Of a DNA stretch of 64,000 bases, positions 38,327 through 51,041 are shown piece after piece. This DNA is from Eopsaltria australis (lineage: Eukaryota > Chordata > Aves > Passeriformes > Petroicidae), in the NCBI GenBank assembly GCA_034509425.1, contig JAVTVJ010000040.1, forward strand, positions 3,279,501 to 3,343,500. Reading direction: 5' to 3'. Under the pieces are notes generated by a model that ran no database searches, was not told the DNA's origin, and saw nothing but the letters and a program-made list of their open reading frames with translations. The translations under genes and the position numbers were made by a program. The first letter of the stretch is position 1, and the number at the start of each line of letters is the position of its first letter.

Positions 38327-40125
38327 AGATTAATTCCTTTTCTCTCATCTTTTTGAAAAATGTTTCAGGATGGGACAGAAGTTGGCACTTGAGAAGTATG
38401 GCTTTGCTGAAGAAATGTCTCCTCTGACTGGCATTCGAAGTACTTTACTGTCAGGAAATTCTTTTGTGGAGTTTTGGACATGACGATATAAACAGGTAAA
38501 GAAAATCTGACAGTGCTTATGCAAAAAGTAGAGTGCTTAAGTACTCAAGAACATAAAGGGACACCTGCAGGACAACATATGGAGCACTGGATTTTGTTAG
38601 ATAACAGCTCTTTTTCTCTGCAATGATCCATCTGACTTCCCAATTTACTACATCTCACACATAAATGCCAGCATTTAAGATCCGCAGCTATGGTGGAATC
38701 ATGGTGTGGGACGTAAAGTTGAAACAGACTGAAACACAGAGTGGGAAAATGAGAATAGAATAGACAGGAACTATCATTATACTAGTCAAAGGGTTGATAT
38801 ATATATATGTATATATATATATATAGCACGTGCACTCATCCACTGCTGTGCTCCATTGATACGGTTAAAGAGAGAAACACGTGCTCAGAGAACTTCGTTG
38901 TTGCTACACTAATGAAATTACATGAGAAAGAAAGTACTTGCAGTTCCGTGGGACTTTTTTTTTCTGTCTAAGCAGATGCATCTTCTCAGATTTACTCTGT
39001 TTTTACAGCAACCACTATGACTAATTGCATATTTGGATAAAGAATGGAGAATCTTATTTCCAGCACACGAAGCATGGTCATTAGCCATCACTGAATTCAG
39101 TTCCAAGCCCAAATAAACTATGCTCTTGTTGGCCACCTCATAAAAATGATGAAATTGAAGGTTAAGAATACATATATCCATGTGTTGTACACGGGGAGGA
39201 AGATATAAAAAGATACATATTTAACTGGTAGGAGCTCATATTTTAAGATTGGCAGTTTGCAGACTGCTCATGATAAAAAAACTGTGATTGGAGGCTTCTA
39301 AATCTGTGGCATCATTTTAAAAATTGGTTAAATGATGAAGTAGTGCTAAAAAAGTAGTTAAACAAACTTTTGATCCTGAGGGGTTGAGCACACTGACTAT
39401 CTCTTGTGCAGCCAGGAAAATCCAGTTCTTAGCAATGACCACTTATTCCTGGTAATGATTAAATAGGTTCCACAAGATCATTTGAGAAGTGGTTTGTTTA
39501 AATATCATTTATTTGAAGGCCATTAAGTCTCTCGAGTTCAAGGGTAGCAAGGGAGATAATGTCACGGCAATGATATCGCATCTCTATTTTATGACACCAA
39601 CTGTGCCATAAATCTTACTTTGTACATGATTTAGGTGTGGAGAAAAGCTATTTTATTAATCCACCTTATCCTTCAACTCCAATCAAGGCAGTTCATATTA
39701 AGAAAAGAGGTTGGGAGGATAAGGAAGTTAGGATGTTTGCCATAAGCTCTCTGTCAGTTACAGTCACTGCACTGTGAGATCTTTTCTGCAGAGTGAACTT
39801 TCTTGTCACAGTGCCATTATGCCACACACCCTTGATTCTCCCTCTCCTAAGAAACTAATTTGTGTATTTGCTTAAAATCAATCACCTGCTCTCTGATGAG
39901 TTTGGATGCTGTTTCAAGGTTCACTCCAGGGATGCTGTCCACAAGTCGTTTATCTAGCAAAAAGCAGAACGGGTGGAAGCCTGGCTCCGCGGAAGTGGGT
40001 GGCACAGCTCCAGTTGTATGAATTGAGGCCAGGATCTTTTTCCCATCACATTCCCATAAAGTGAATTAAAAAAAATAATGTGAAAGTACAGAGTAAAGCT
40101 CTTCATGATCATAAATTTGCACCAT
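38327..40125. other. No gene recognised; AT-rich
   Basis: Unique-looking DNA after the CR1 tail, with a (TA)n microsatellite at 38796-38825. Only short unrecognised frames. Confidence 0.5.
38796..38825. repeat. (TA)n microsatellite followed by GCACGTGC
   Basis: TA units with one G interruption, followed by GCACGTGC, a palindromic E-box core, at about 38827-38834. Similar in layout to the (TA)n-GCACGTG junction at 6569. Confidence 0.93.
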
Positions 40126-40207
40126 ATCCTGTCATTCATACTCAGGCACCAATGCCTTTGAAATCACTGAGTCAATGGGAGACTTGTCTGACAAAGAATT
40201 ACAGGAT
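40126..40207. mobile_element. Ancient amniote foldback repeat relic
   Basis: The ends ATCCTGT (40126-40132) and ACAGGAT (40201-40207) are perfect inverted repeats. TACTCAGGCA follows the left end and GAGTCAATGGGAGACTTGTC lies in the right half. This order matches the hairpin repeat widespread in turtles, crocodilians and birds of type 'ttactcaggcaaaactcccattgaagtcaatgggag'. Decayed but recognisable; the family name is not asserted. Confidence 0.6.
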
Positions 40208-43200
40208 TACATCCTCAAATTGTTGAAGCTTCGTGTAAGTAACTGAACAGAATTTCCTTTGCAATGAAGAAAAAACCCCTTGTAAGGTTAAAAAGTGAAT
40301 CTGATTTTCATAGTTTTCTAAGTCTGTAGTTCTTGCATTGGGTCTCATTTTCAGAAACACAGACTTGGAAGTGGCCCAAAACTTTTTCAGCACCTCATCA
40401 TTATTAACTCAGCATTTCTGTGTGAACGTAATTTTCCCAGACCTCACTGACTAGACAGGCAGACAAAGCTAAATCAGTTGGGGCATGCTTGCCACATCTA
40501 CTACAGCAAAGGAAGAAAAGTGAAAGAGCTTTATAATTGGGCACCAATAAAGAAAGCAGCTAAAACAAATGCATTCACACTACCAGAGCAGTATCATAGA
40601 ATCAGTTAAAATGATGCCTGATAAGATAACTATAGGAAGCAGCACAGAAAGTAAGACATTTAGAAGCAATGGGATTTATTATAAAACAGCATTTGAATTT
40701 ACCAGAACCATGTGGACTGAGACAGATGCTGTGTATGAGAATGATACTCATCTAAATAGATGGTTTACCATGGGTTTCCTTAGCTTGCCAGAATTTTGCT
40801 GTGTTTATAGTTCCCCTGTGGTGGCCATATCATTTCTGACCAGAGCATCACATGCAGTCAGCTTTAATCCACAAAAAGAAAACTTCACCACCAGCTACTC
40901 ATTTCTGCCACACAGACTCAGACAGGCAGAAATCAGCATCAGTTTCTTTTTCACCTTAATGTCTTGCCCAGATCTTGAGCACATAGAGGTTTGACAACTT
41001 AGGCAACTCAGTATTTCAGGGATTGTGGCCTGAAACTCTCTTTGTGCCCACCAGTTTGCTGCAGCTGCCAGGCCTTACATCCTGTCCTGGGAATGAAGTG
41101 TATGGAGAGGGGAGTGGGACCAGCAGTTAGTGAAAAACCCGACAAGCTCACTTTTAACACTTGCACTTCTTTTTGCAACTCTTCATATGCAGATTTCCAT
41201 TTGCTTAAAATTGTCTTTATCTGAGAATAAAGCAATGCCCCAAGCGTCCTCTGAGTTTGTTATAATCCAGCTTTGGCAAGGACGTGCTTTCTCTCAGGGA
41301 AACAACCACTAGCCCAGCCCACTCCTTGTACCTGATAGGTAGCCACAGGCTTGCCCATGAGTAGGTGTGAGTACACACTGTCTGGATTCAGCCAGTGAAC
41401 TTTGTTCAGGGACTATAACACTTCCAGGCATGCTTTTTTATACTGCAGGCTCATCACCAGCTGCCAGAAGAGAGCTGCAGGAGGAAGCTGCTGATCTGCC
41501 ATCCTGCCCCAAACCACTATTCATGCCCTGGGCTGTCCCCTGCCTCCTGTTGGCTTGAGCATTTGGGGGGAACCTAGCTCAGGGAGCCAGAACATTTTGT
41601 AGTTGATCTGGCCCACTCTGTTGAACTGACCCATTGGCTTTTTAAATCCAGCTTTTCTGGACAACTCAGCTCTCTGCTCTGGTCCCTTGAAAGCCTCTAG
41701 GGAGCAGAGACTATTGAGTGGGAAGGAATGACTTGGGCATACACACAACCAATGTTAACTACATTTGTTAGCTGTCTCAGATGATGGGGACTAGAGGTTA
41801 AAGAAAAGAAAGACCTATTTCCAAGAAATCCAGTTCCAAGAAATCAGTGTGGCATGGATTCACCCTTCATGAAGCATTAGAGAATTCACGTGGGAGACAG
41901 CGATGCTGAGCGAGTGCTTCTCTTGTGTGTAAAGCTTCAAGAAAAGCTCACACCTTAACAGACATCAGAACCCAACCACAAGACACAATTCCTCGCAGAC
42001 CAGGCTGCATTGGCTCTGCTGTTCACAAACCTACTCATTTCTTTTTACTCTTTGATAAGATCTGATGGTTCACTGCTGTCTAACCTCTATGCAGTGGATG
42101 AGCAAAAAGGAACCAGGTGATCAGAGTATGTTCTGCTCTTGCGTAATGAAGTATGGTAATTCCTGCAGAGGTGTCAGAACTGGTAAGCCTGCTGATCAGG
42201 CTGCCACCCCTGCAGTTTAGGAAAGGTCCTGATAGGCCTTGTTTCCACCTCTTTCTAACCTGTCTATATCAGATTTGCTTCGCTATTTCCCCTGCTTCCT
42301 TTTGAAAACAAAATTAGATGTTTATGAGAGGAAAATCATGAAAGAAGGAAATGGTCGATATTATGCAGGGTTGCCCTGGGGCCCAGTATTTGGCCAGATC
42401 TAATGAAAATTACTGTTTTTTCACCAGTTATTGTGGAAGACAATTCCGCAAGGAACTGTGCATCCTACTGTAAAGAGATTTTCCTGCATATTTCTCATCT
42501 ATCTTTATAAACATATCTGCACTTCATAAAGGCCTCAATTACTAGAAATGGTTTTCTTTTTAAAAATACACTTAACACCTCCTATCCAAATCTTCTTTCA
42601 TAAATAAATCCCTTCAAGCCACACATCCTTTTCCCTGTAGTTTAATCCAATTACAGAACGTGGTTTTAGTGAACAGAGAAGGGAACTATTTCAATGATAT
42701 GTCTGTGCCCTGTGGTCAGCGTTTGATTTGGGCCTTTCTTGTGACTCTGTTCTTGAAAAATCATGTTTAACGTTTTGTCCATAAGAGCTGGCCAAAACTA
42801 GTAGGATCCATGATATTTTTTGGGAAGACATAGTGATTAATTTTTGAGTTTTTGATCATCCAAGATTAAATTTTAGAAAATTCTTGTTTTAATGTTTTAT
42901 TCCTGTAATCTCTACTCCTTTCCATCTCATGACTTTTTAATCAGAACTAAAAAAGAAGAAAAGCTAGAAAGCTAGAATTACTTGTCCTTTTCTATTCAGT
43001 TCAGAGACTAGAGTCTTCTTTTTCCCCACAGATGTTGTTACTAACCCAAATAAATTTTAGCTCGACAGTCTCTTTAAAACTAAATTATTATTCCCTGTGC
43101 TCATGGAGAAAACCTTTCACAAGCCCAGACTATTTTCCACTATAATTACTAGAATCCTCTCCTCTTGGATCTTCTGGACCTTCATCTTTGTCTGTTTCAG

Positions 43201-46200
43201 ATTACCCAAAATGCATTGATAGGACACACCAAAAAATAAATGGGTAACTGAAAAGCTAATTTGTGAGTACGAAAAGCTTTCTTAATGCTACCTGGAAATG
43301 ACTGGTTCCTGTTCAAATTGGCAAGGGAGGTGACAGATGTGTTGCCAGGTTGCTAGAAAGCAGATGGAGAAGTAGGCAAAAGTTCTGGCCTGCCTCATGA
43401 AGCAGGCTCAAACTGATGATGCCTTGAGACCTTTAGTCAGTGGGAGATTTGTACCAATTCAGTTAAACCTCAACTGTGCACAGTTGAACCGTGCAAATAA
43501 GCTATTCACGGGGCATGCCGAGTTAAATACATGGATTTGGATTATGTGTCTACTAAAACACCTGTGGAGATTGCCAGTTCCCATTATGTTTTCCAGAATC
43601 TGGCTCTCCATCCAGGGAATGGGTTCAGTTCAGCCCTGCCTTGGTTTTTGTATTTGAGCTGTCAGCCCTGCTCATCTCTGACAGTAAAAGCTACCAGAGA
43701 ATTTTATGCAAAACAGATAGCCAAGATTCCCAGCCAGAGGCTTATTCACTTTGTAAGTATTTCTATACCCCTTCTTTCTGGTTATTCCTCCTGACCTTTC
43801 ATTTCAATTATTGACAGAAATGGGGGAAAAAAAAGAAAAAACCCAAACCACAAAATCAAAACACCTATTGTCCCCAGGAGAAATGCAGCAGACCACATAA
43901 GCACTGCCTGAGTCATTGCATTATCCACCAGTACCTTCCAGCAAAAGCAGGGGATAGGGAAAAGCACTGGCCAGACAAGAGAGCTCTGGGCCAGCCGCTT
44001 TCTGCTCCCTTTCCCCAGGGTTGTCTGTGCCTCTGCCCAGCCACCCACAAGGACACAGCAGCCAGGCTCCACCTACACACACTCAGCCTGTCTGGTTGCC
44101 TACACACATTGAGAAAGCTTCTCTTCTTTCTTCTCCCCAGACTTCAGGGCCAGGAGGTAGGCACAGGCAATGCATGGGCACGGGCTCTCTTTTGTCATCT
44201 CCAAGCAGTAGTGGTGGCCCTCGCTGGTACTGCACACCCCTTGGCGTGAGAGGAATTGTGACTCATCCTTTCCCACTTGCCAGGCTGGGAGATGAGGTGC
44301 AGGTCAGTAACGTGACATAGCTTCCCAACCCAAAAGCAAAGCCTGTTAATACTGCCTGGGATAAAACACAAGTGTTCTCCCAAGTAGCACAGGCTCGGAG
44401 CAATGAACTTGCAGCTTCGTAGCCTGTCCCCATGGGTCAGGACATTTGTAAGCGATGCTTTGCAGTCCTCCAAGATTCACAAAAGTAGTCTGAAAGGAGG
44501 AAATTGCCTTCAGTTTCTAGGATCCTCACAGGATCCATAGAGGACAGGTATTTGCAAGAGAAACTGTTCTTTCACACTGCAATATGCCAACTGCATCAAC
44601 AGCATTTAGTTCAGAACTAGCTCAAGCCAGCCTTCAAATCAGGACTGCCTACTTAACCAACAGACCTGAAAAAAGGCATTAGGCAATGCATTTTTGAATA
44701 GAAAAACCCACTTCAAAAAATAGTATCCCCAAGCCCTCCCTATGGCCCACGCTGTTGGACCTGCTGCCCTGACTAGCTTAAGCTCCTAGCCCATCAAGGA
44801 ACAGTGTGTGAAGAAATTCACTTTGCAGGTGGCCCAAAGCAGCTCTGGGAACATCTCAGACACACTGAAGAACAAAGTCAGTAATCATTTAAATTATTGC
44901 CAGAACACCCTGAGCACCATTTTTTACAGATAAAAGAAGCAGTGGCAAAACAGGGTGCAACTTCCAGTGTGTTCCCTGAGCTGAGGCGCTCTCTCTCTAA
45001 GACAACTTCCCAAGACATCTCTCAGGATGTCTCCTTAGAGGCATTTCTTAGAAACCAAAAGAGCATAGAGCTGCAACTCCTTCTCTTGCCAGCACAGCAG
45101 CCTGAGTAGGTTAGAGGTCCTGAGAAAGGACAGTCCAGATGAAGGTATTAATAAGAGACAACTGGGGAGTGTTTTGGCTGTAATTTTAAGATGTGGAAGA
45201 AGCGGGGAGAAAGGTGAGGCTAGAAAGAGAGCACAAAATAAGTTCAGACCAACTGCCTACAAAGGTCACAGCACTTCTGGAGGATATTTCTCAGTCTTTT
45301 TAGGCTCTCCCCACCCTGTGATCATCAGATGTGTGCCCCAGCATGCTAGTCCTGGGAGTTTTAGGAGGAACTGAGCCCAGCCCCACCATGCTGACTACAG
45401 GAGGCCAGCTGGCTTGTGGTGCACCTCTCTGAGATGAGACTCACACCTAATTAAGCCCCAGCAAGGCCTTTTCAGAAACATCAGCATCACTTTTGCCTCT
45501 TCAATACCTTCCAGCCTTGGCAAGGCTGATGCCAACACTGTGACTACCCAGGTGCAAGCAGTGCAAGCTAGCAGCCAGGGCAGCACCCTGCCCCACTTCC
45601 AAGAAGATGTTCTCCTGGGCAGCTCTCTGTCTTTCTGCAGCACAGACAGGTTCACAGCCTGCTTTCCCAAAGCAGTGAAATCTGTCTGAACCAAGACAGC
45701 TGGGCTTGGCTGACTGGTGTAGGACACAGGAGGCAGAAAGGGGAACCTCTGCCTCGGCATGTTTGACAGGACCTGGGGGAAAAGGATGAGTACAAAGGTC
45801 CTGTGCTGTCTGGCAAGGAGTAACGGTGTCAGGTTAGGGTGCTCTGACGTGTTTGTGACCCAGGAGCAGGACAATCAGGCTGAAGCACACAAGTGTGGAC
45901 AAAAGTTGTCTCACCCCTCTCTGTACCATTCTTGCTGCTGCTCTGGGTGTGAGCTGGAGAGAAGGCAACTGGCAAGCACAGAACACCACATGTCCCAAAA
46001 TCCATACCTCATCGGGAGTATTTTGCATCCAATGAAAAACACACCCTTTTATGTCTTCTGTTTGCTGCCTGCCTGGTTGCACATGGTGGCTGCAGACAGT
46101 GCTTTTGCACATTCACAACACCAGGCTGATGGAACCAGGTTCTTCGGGGTGTGAGCAGGGGATGGAAGACTGTGCTTGACCAGCCCATGCCGGTGGAGCT

Positions 46201-47464
46201 GCACCAATGCACAGGCATCCTGCAAGAGTCATCCTCATCTCCATCCTCTTGTGACCAGTGGCTCATCAAACATGGAAAGCCCGGGACTGGTGCTGAAGGG
46301 TGTCAGGCTGTCTTTCCAAACCAGGGTCCAGGAGGGGAGTGGGCTTTCTGGCGGTGTGGGTCCCACTGAATGGTAGTGGGGCTGAGGAGAGCCCTGCCCT
46401 GTGCATGGATTGCCTTTGCAATGAGACTGGGGGTGCAAGAAGTAAAGTGGGCTGTCAGGGTGACAGGGGTTTCTGGGGTGCTGACAGTGACCCTGTAACA
46501 GGAAAACAGGGACAAAATCTGTATGGATGAAAATAGCCAGTGGTGGACATGAGCTCAGTAGCACCTTGGCCATGAATTCACAACAAATAAATCTCCTTTC
46601 ACTCAGGGGAGAAGCTCTTTTGTTTTAGGCCAGAGGATGAAAATCTATCCACAGCTAAGGCCAAGTAAATACGCACTGACTTTCTGTTTTTTGAAATGTT
46701 GTTTCAAAAATCATGTTTGAAAGTACCCAAGAACTTGTGCCAGGAAATTTCCGTAGGGAAAACATTGCTTCATTCATTCTTTTAAATTCTAATAAAAAAT
46801 GTGCCATAAGTTTAATTTATGAATACGACTGATGAACACCAACACAACATTATGTGAACTTTGGCATACATCTGTGGGAAAGCTGAAACTTAGCTCTTCA
46901 CGCTAGGGGTGAGTGGATGGGTAAAACATTTAGGAATATCCCTTCTTCTTACTTCACACCATTACAGAACTTCTGCCTGGATTACCAGTTTATAGAATAT
47001 TCTAATTGCTCTGATGACTAGCATTTGAGTAAGGATTTGCCTGTTAGGGGAGAGAGCAGAGGCTGATCTGCTGACTCATCTCATGAGGTCCCTTTTCCAG
47101 GCAAGTATTTATCTCATTCTCTAGTGACTAATTGCCCACTGACATTAAGTTCTGGAAACAATAGATCCAAGCGTAACAGCACTGTTTCATTTTCATATGG
47201 ATGTACTGAAGTCAGGAAAACCACTGTGCATCAACCAGCAGTCCCCACTACCCCTCTAGTGACAGCTGAGCCCAGCTTGGCCTTTGACCAGAGATTGAGC
47301 AAATGGTTTCCAGATTCTGGATAAAAAAAGTAAGGCTAAAGTCACAAAATAATTGACCAGTAATGCTTCGTGTTGACCTTACTCTGATTTGAGCCCTTAT
47401 AAGGCCTTTTGAACAGCAGGCCAAGCATTTTGATGGCAACAGGGGGTTCCTGTGAGAGCTCTGA
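40208..47464. other. No gene recognised; GC-richer block 44-46.6 kb
   Basis: The 141-codon frame at 40569-40994 and the 159-codon minus-strand frame at 45395-45874 (the longest in the window) show no recognisable domain. The latter overlaps a 131-codon plus-strand frame at 45759-46154. The part 44.0-46.6 kb is GC-richer but CpG-poor, so it is not an island. A tandem STAT-type site lies at 41819-41842, and GGATCC-TCACA-GGATCC at 44520-44536. No RNA gene is seen. Confidence 0.5.
41819..41842. promoter_or_regulatory. Tandem STAT (GAS) motifs, 6-bp spacing
   Basis: TTCCAAGAA occurs at 41819-41827 and again at 41834-41842, separated by ATCCAG. Both fit the STAT dimer consensus TTCNNNGAA exactly. 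A 6-bp gap between two such sites is the arrangement known to favour cooperative STAT5 tetramer binding. The units are part of a 12-bp direct repeat (TTCCAAGAAATC) with period 15, so a slippage origin is also possible. Function is inferred from motif geometry only. Confidence 0.45.
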
Positions 47465-47568
47465 GCAAATCCACGCTGGTTGGCAGAGGAGGCTGGCCCC
47501 ACATGCCGCCCTCACAGCCAGTGCAGTGGCAGCACAAGAGAGGCCAGGCTGGCTCAGCGTGGATTTGC
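47465..47568. repeat. 14-bp perfect inverted repeat spanning 104 bp
   Basis: GCAAATCCACGCTG at 47465-47478 is the exact reverse complement of CAGCGTGGATTTGC at 47555-47568, with a 76-bp GC-rich spacer whose edges can pair partially. It could fold as an RNA stem-loop if transcribed or mark a foldback element. The surrounding 47.40-47.74 kb is open on both strands without a recognised protein. Confidence 0.85.
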
Positions 47569-49384
47569 AGTGCCAGCCCCAGAGTGCCTGGGAGCACTGT
47601 CAGCCAGCCCTGCTCAGCGAGCCAGGCACGCTCCTTGGGGAAAAGGCCCATGTCGTAGGCAGGCAGCTCCTCTGGGGAGGGAAGGGCGTCTGGATGCTGA
47701 GCTGCCCTGAGAGCAATGTGGGTGCATGACACCCACACCTTGGCATCCCAGGGCCAGACATACAGCCTTTAATCATCCCCTGACCTGCGTCTCACCTTAC
47801 GGCATGCATTTACCTGAAGAAACTTTGGGTTAATCTGGTAGGACATACTATACCTGGCTAAACAGCGAATGTCAAAATAAACGCAACTTCTTCTGAGAGA
47901 TTTGGTGAAATCAGGGGTGAAATTTGTTGCCAAGCTGTCAAACAGAGAGTAAACACTAGCTTATTTGTGTGTAGCTGGGTCAAAGATTTGTTAGTTTAGC
48001 CCCCAGGGCTGCGTTCCTTACTGTTCTTTCAATGCTGGGTGAACAAATATCTGAAGGCAAGAAGAACAGTGTAGAGAGTTACACCATTTTAAATGACATG
48101 AAATTGTATTCTTTGACTTATGTAACCCTACCTTAGTGATCCCTATGACATTTATTTGCTATGCTGATGGACAGTTGCTCAAAAACTGCAAGACTGATAT
48201 TAAGAAGTTGGGCATGTCCAGGGTACATAAAGGGACCTTAGGATGAAGAATCAATGAAGGGGAAAGAATGTCACCCATACCGAAGAGGAAATAGTTGCTT
48301 TGGTTAAAGTGTAGAAGTTGTATCTAGTGCTTAGAATCCTTCTTACTATGCATTGTCAGTCTGAAAAGCCTAGAGTGTTTATAAAAATGCTATCCCTCTT
48401 CATCAGGAAAACAATCTGCTGTTTCCGTTAAAAGACTGAATTGTGAGAGCTTTGAAAAATCTTTCCACAGGTGAATGAAATAAACCAGAGGTAGACAGGC
48501 TTCTGATTTGGATTCAATTACTTTTATGTGCACATGCTCTAGTGGTGGTTATCCAGGAAGCCAAACAAGACAGAAGAGACTATTGAATAACTCACCTCAT
48601 ACAAATTTATATGAATAACCTTCTTTGACCACTATATATTGTAATGAGATAAATTTGTGAAGCAGACTTTAATACTGGCAGATTAAAAGAACCCCAACTT
48701 TGAAATGTGCCAGGTATTAGGATTATCTGGTCACCAGTGTGCATGAAGGATTCCACCCAAAACCTCTGTTTTCCATGTAAAGGGGAATAGGAGGTGCCTA
48801 CAACATGAGGGTACATCTAAAAATCAAATACACATCAAAGGTTGTTGCTGGCACCTTCTAAAGCCACCCATTTATTCATTCTCATGCAGCAGAGATCTGT
48901 TAAAAGTATTGCCCCAGAATAAAATAAACCCCTCTTTCAGCAGATTTAGTCCTTAAAGATGCACTAGGTTAACTTGTCTGAACCATTGACAAGAACAGCT
49001 GTAGATCAAATGAATTTATTTAACAGGGTGTTTCACAGAAGAGATGTGCTAATTACCAGATAGGACATATGGAACTATGCAGTGTGAACAGGATTTTTGA
49101 ATGTTTTTCTTTCTAACTCAGTGAGGAGTGTCTGACACACCACAATCTGCTTATTCATTTGGAAGGTTTACATCTCATACTGGATAGTTGCTGAAAGCCT
49201 GCAAATGTATTCTAACCTAAGATTGTGCTGGCTATTTTCCTGCAAATGATCTAAATAAGACATATTGGCTGCTAACACAGCCATTCTCCATTTCATTGGA
49301 ACTCCATGAAAGCAGGGAGAAGACCTCAGTATCTGGGACCTCTTAGTCACTAGGAACATAATTTGCCTTTGCCATTACTCTCAC
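47569..49384. other. No gene recognised
   Basis: The first 170 bp stay GC-rich, then the DNA is ordinary AT-rich unique sequence. No exon, RNA gene or repeat supported. Confidence 0.5.
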
Positions 49385-49538
49385 CCATTTCTCTCATGAC
49401 CAGTGACAGGACTTGAGGAAACATCGTGAAGCGGAGTCAAGGGAGGTTTAGGCTGGATATCAGTAAAAAGTTTTTCACCCAGAGCATGGTTGAGCATTGG
49501 AACAGGCTCCCCAGGGAAGTAGTCACAGCACAACCATA
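49385..49538 (+). mobile_element. CR1 LINE internal 3' fragment, sense
   Basis: A short CR1-type segment of a different subfamily from the other copies. It shows CCAGTGACAGGACTTGAGG near 49400, TTAGGCTGGATATCAGTAAA near 49448, TTCACCCAGAGCATGGTTGA near 49474 and TGGAACAGGCTCCCCAGGG near 49498, in consensus order. The 3' tail is missing, so the copy is truncated at both ends or was broken later. Confidence 0.85.
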
Positions 49539-50968
49539 ATGATTTAATGTGTCTCCAAAGAAGAATTTTGCAGAAGTGTCATTGAAAATACTAGGCTTTA
49601 CTGTCCACAGGCACACATCTTCACTTTGTAGCACGGCCATGGCTCCATGTGGCTATAGCACCTCTCTTCTACTTAAGCCAGTGCAGCTCCCATGTTATCA
49701 AGTCCAAGCTGCAGCCATTTATGAAGGTGGTTGAAGATCACCCCACCGAAGTTTACCTACGTACACACATAATTCCTCTGACTTTAGACACGCACCTGCA
49801 AACAAAAAGAACTGAACCCCAGATATGCCCGTTTCTCTTCACTGCTTCTAAAAAGAGCCTTGAGAACTAACTCAGACATAGATGCCTATGGTGGACCTCT
49901 AACTTTGGACCAGAAGTCCCACCTAGTGTAGCAATGCAGCTGATTCCTACATGGCTCCATTCTGAGCTAGCCAGACATACACCAGGTCTGCTTTGAGAGT
50001 CATGAGGCTGTGCTGTCATGGCAGCAAGCCCAGGCTAATAAACCACGTTGCTGGAAGAGTATGTGGCAATAATAAAGTGGCTACCTGACTTCTGGAACAG
50101 AATGAGCTAGGTAGGGAGCTGTCTGCTCTAATTATAAATAGAAGGGAAAGGCAGCTGTCTGCACTTGTTTGTGTACCTTTTCTGCATTGTTTAGTCTTTA
50201 TAAAAACTTGTGATTGGCACTGGATCTGTTATGGATGCAAGTTTTGATTTAAGTATCTGAACCAAGCGCCTTCTCCAGTGTGCTCATTAGGTAAATTCTA
50301 CTGTATCATCTTAGTGCAGAGCAAGTCAAGAAGCTTACGCCTTGCCAACTAAAATGTTATCCAGCCTACGACTTAATAACCCTTAAAAGTCTTGCCAGCT
50401 GTGTTATGATGTGTGAAAAATTCACCTGAAGCACATAGTCATGCCAAAAGAACTCTAATGTAGATATAATTATATCAACAAAAAAATATCCTTCAGCGAG
50501 TGTAGTTTATTTACGTCAATAAAAATTGTAGTTGCTTATAGGTATGTTTAATATGCATCCTTGTGTACACACTCTTTTATATATCATACATACATCAGCT
50601 GCTGTGGTATAGGTAGGCATACAGCAGACTATCATTAGTGAACACTAAGATTCTGCTGAAGGAAGATCCATGGGTGTGCTTTTTGTGATGTTTGAAATGT
50701 GTGTATTGTGTTTATGGAAAGATTGTATACTTTTCCTATTTTTTCTTAACATAATGTAGGCATAGTGTTTCCAGGGCAGGTTTTTAATTTTTTAGGGGGC
50801 TTTTCATATAAACTAATTCAGTTAAATTTTCCTAAATGAAGGGATCTCCTAAAAAAATTCACATTCATAGCTTTTCTAGTAAATGTAGAATGAAAACAAA
50901 GTATGGTTTGAGACTCAACATAAAACAATTTAAGTATTTGAGCTTATTGGTTTGTCCTAGAATAATGA
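49539..50968. other. No gene recognised
   Basis: Unique-looking. A TTTATAAAAACTTG box near 50195 and AATAAAGTGG near 50070 prompted a check for a solo LTR, but I found no convincing paired ends. Nothing supported. Confidence 0.5.
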
Positions 50969-51041
50969 GGGCCTGATCCAAAGCTCATTTGAGGACAGTG
51001 GGAGTCTTTCCACTGGCATTAGTAGATTTTGGATCAGGCTT
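50969..51041. mobile_element. Amniote foldback (MITE-like) repeat
   Basis: GCCTGATCCAAA at 50971-50982 is the perfect reverse complement of TTTGGATCAGGC at 51028-51039, giving 12-bp terminal inverted repeats about 70 bp apart. The interior GACAGTGGGAGTCTTTCCAC is the decayed hairpin centre. The consensus I remember ('cctgatccaaagcccattgaagtcaatgg' and its mirror) fits well. A non-autonomous relic with no coding capacity. Confidence 0.75.

Noticed and set aside
44915..44960. CCATTTTTTACAGATAAAAG as a MIR piece
   Set aside because: Only one short segment fits and its neighbours do not follow the element order.
45395..45874. Longest open frame in the window (159 codons, minus strand) as a gene
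   Set aside because: Length is near chance expectation for 64 kb in six frames, the area is stop-poor and GC-richer, a plus-strand frame overlaps, and no domain, signal or splice context is recognisable.
50060..50420. Possible solo LTR (TATA-like box and AATAAA-like signal)
   Set aside because: No TG...CA ends, no target duplication and no match to a retroviral LTR that I can recognise.
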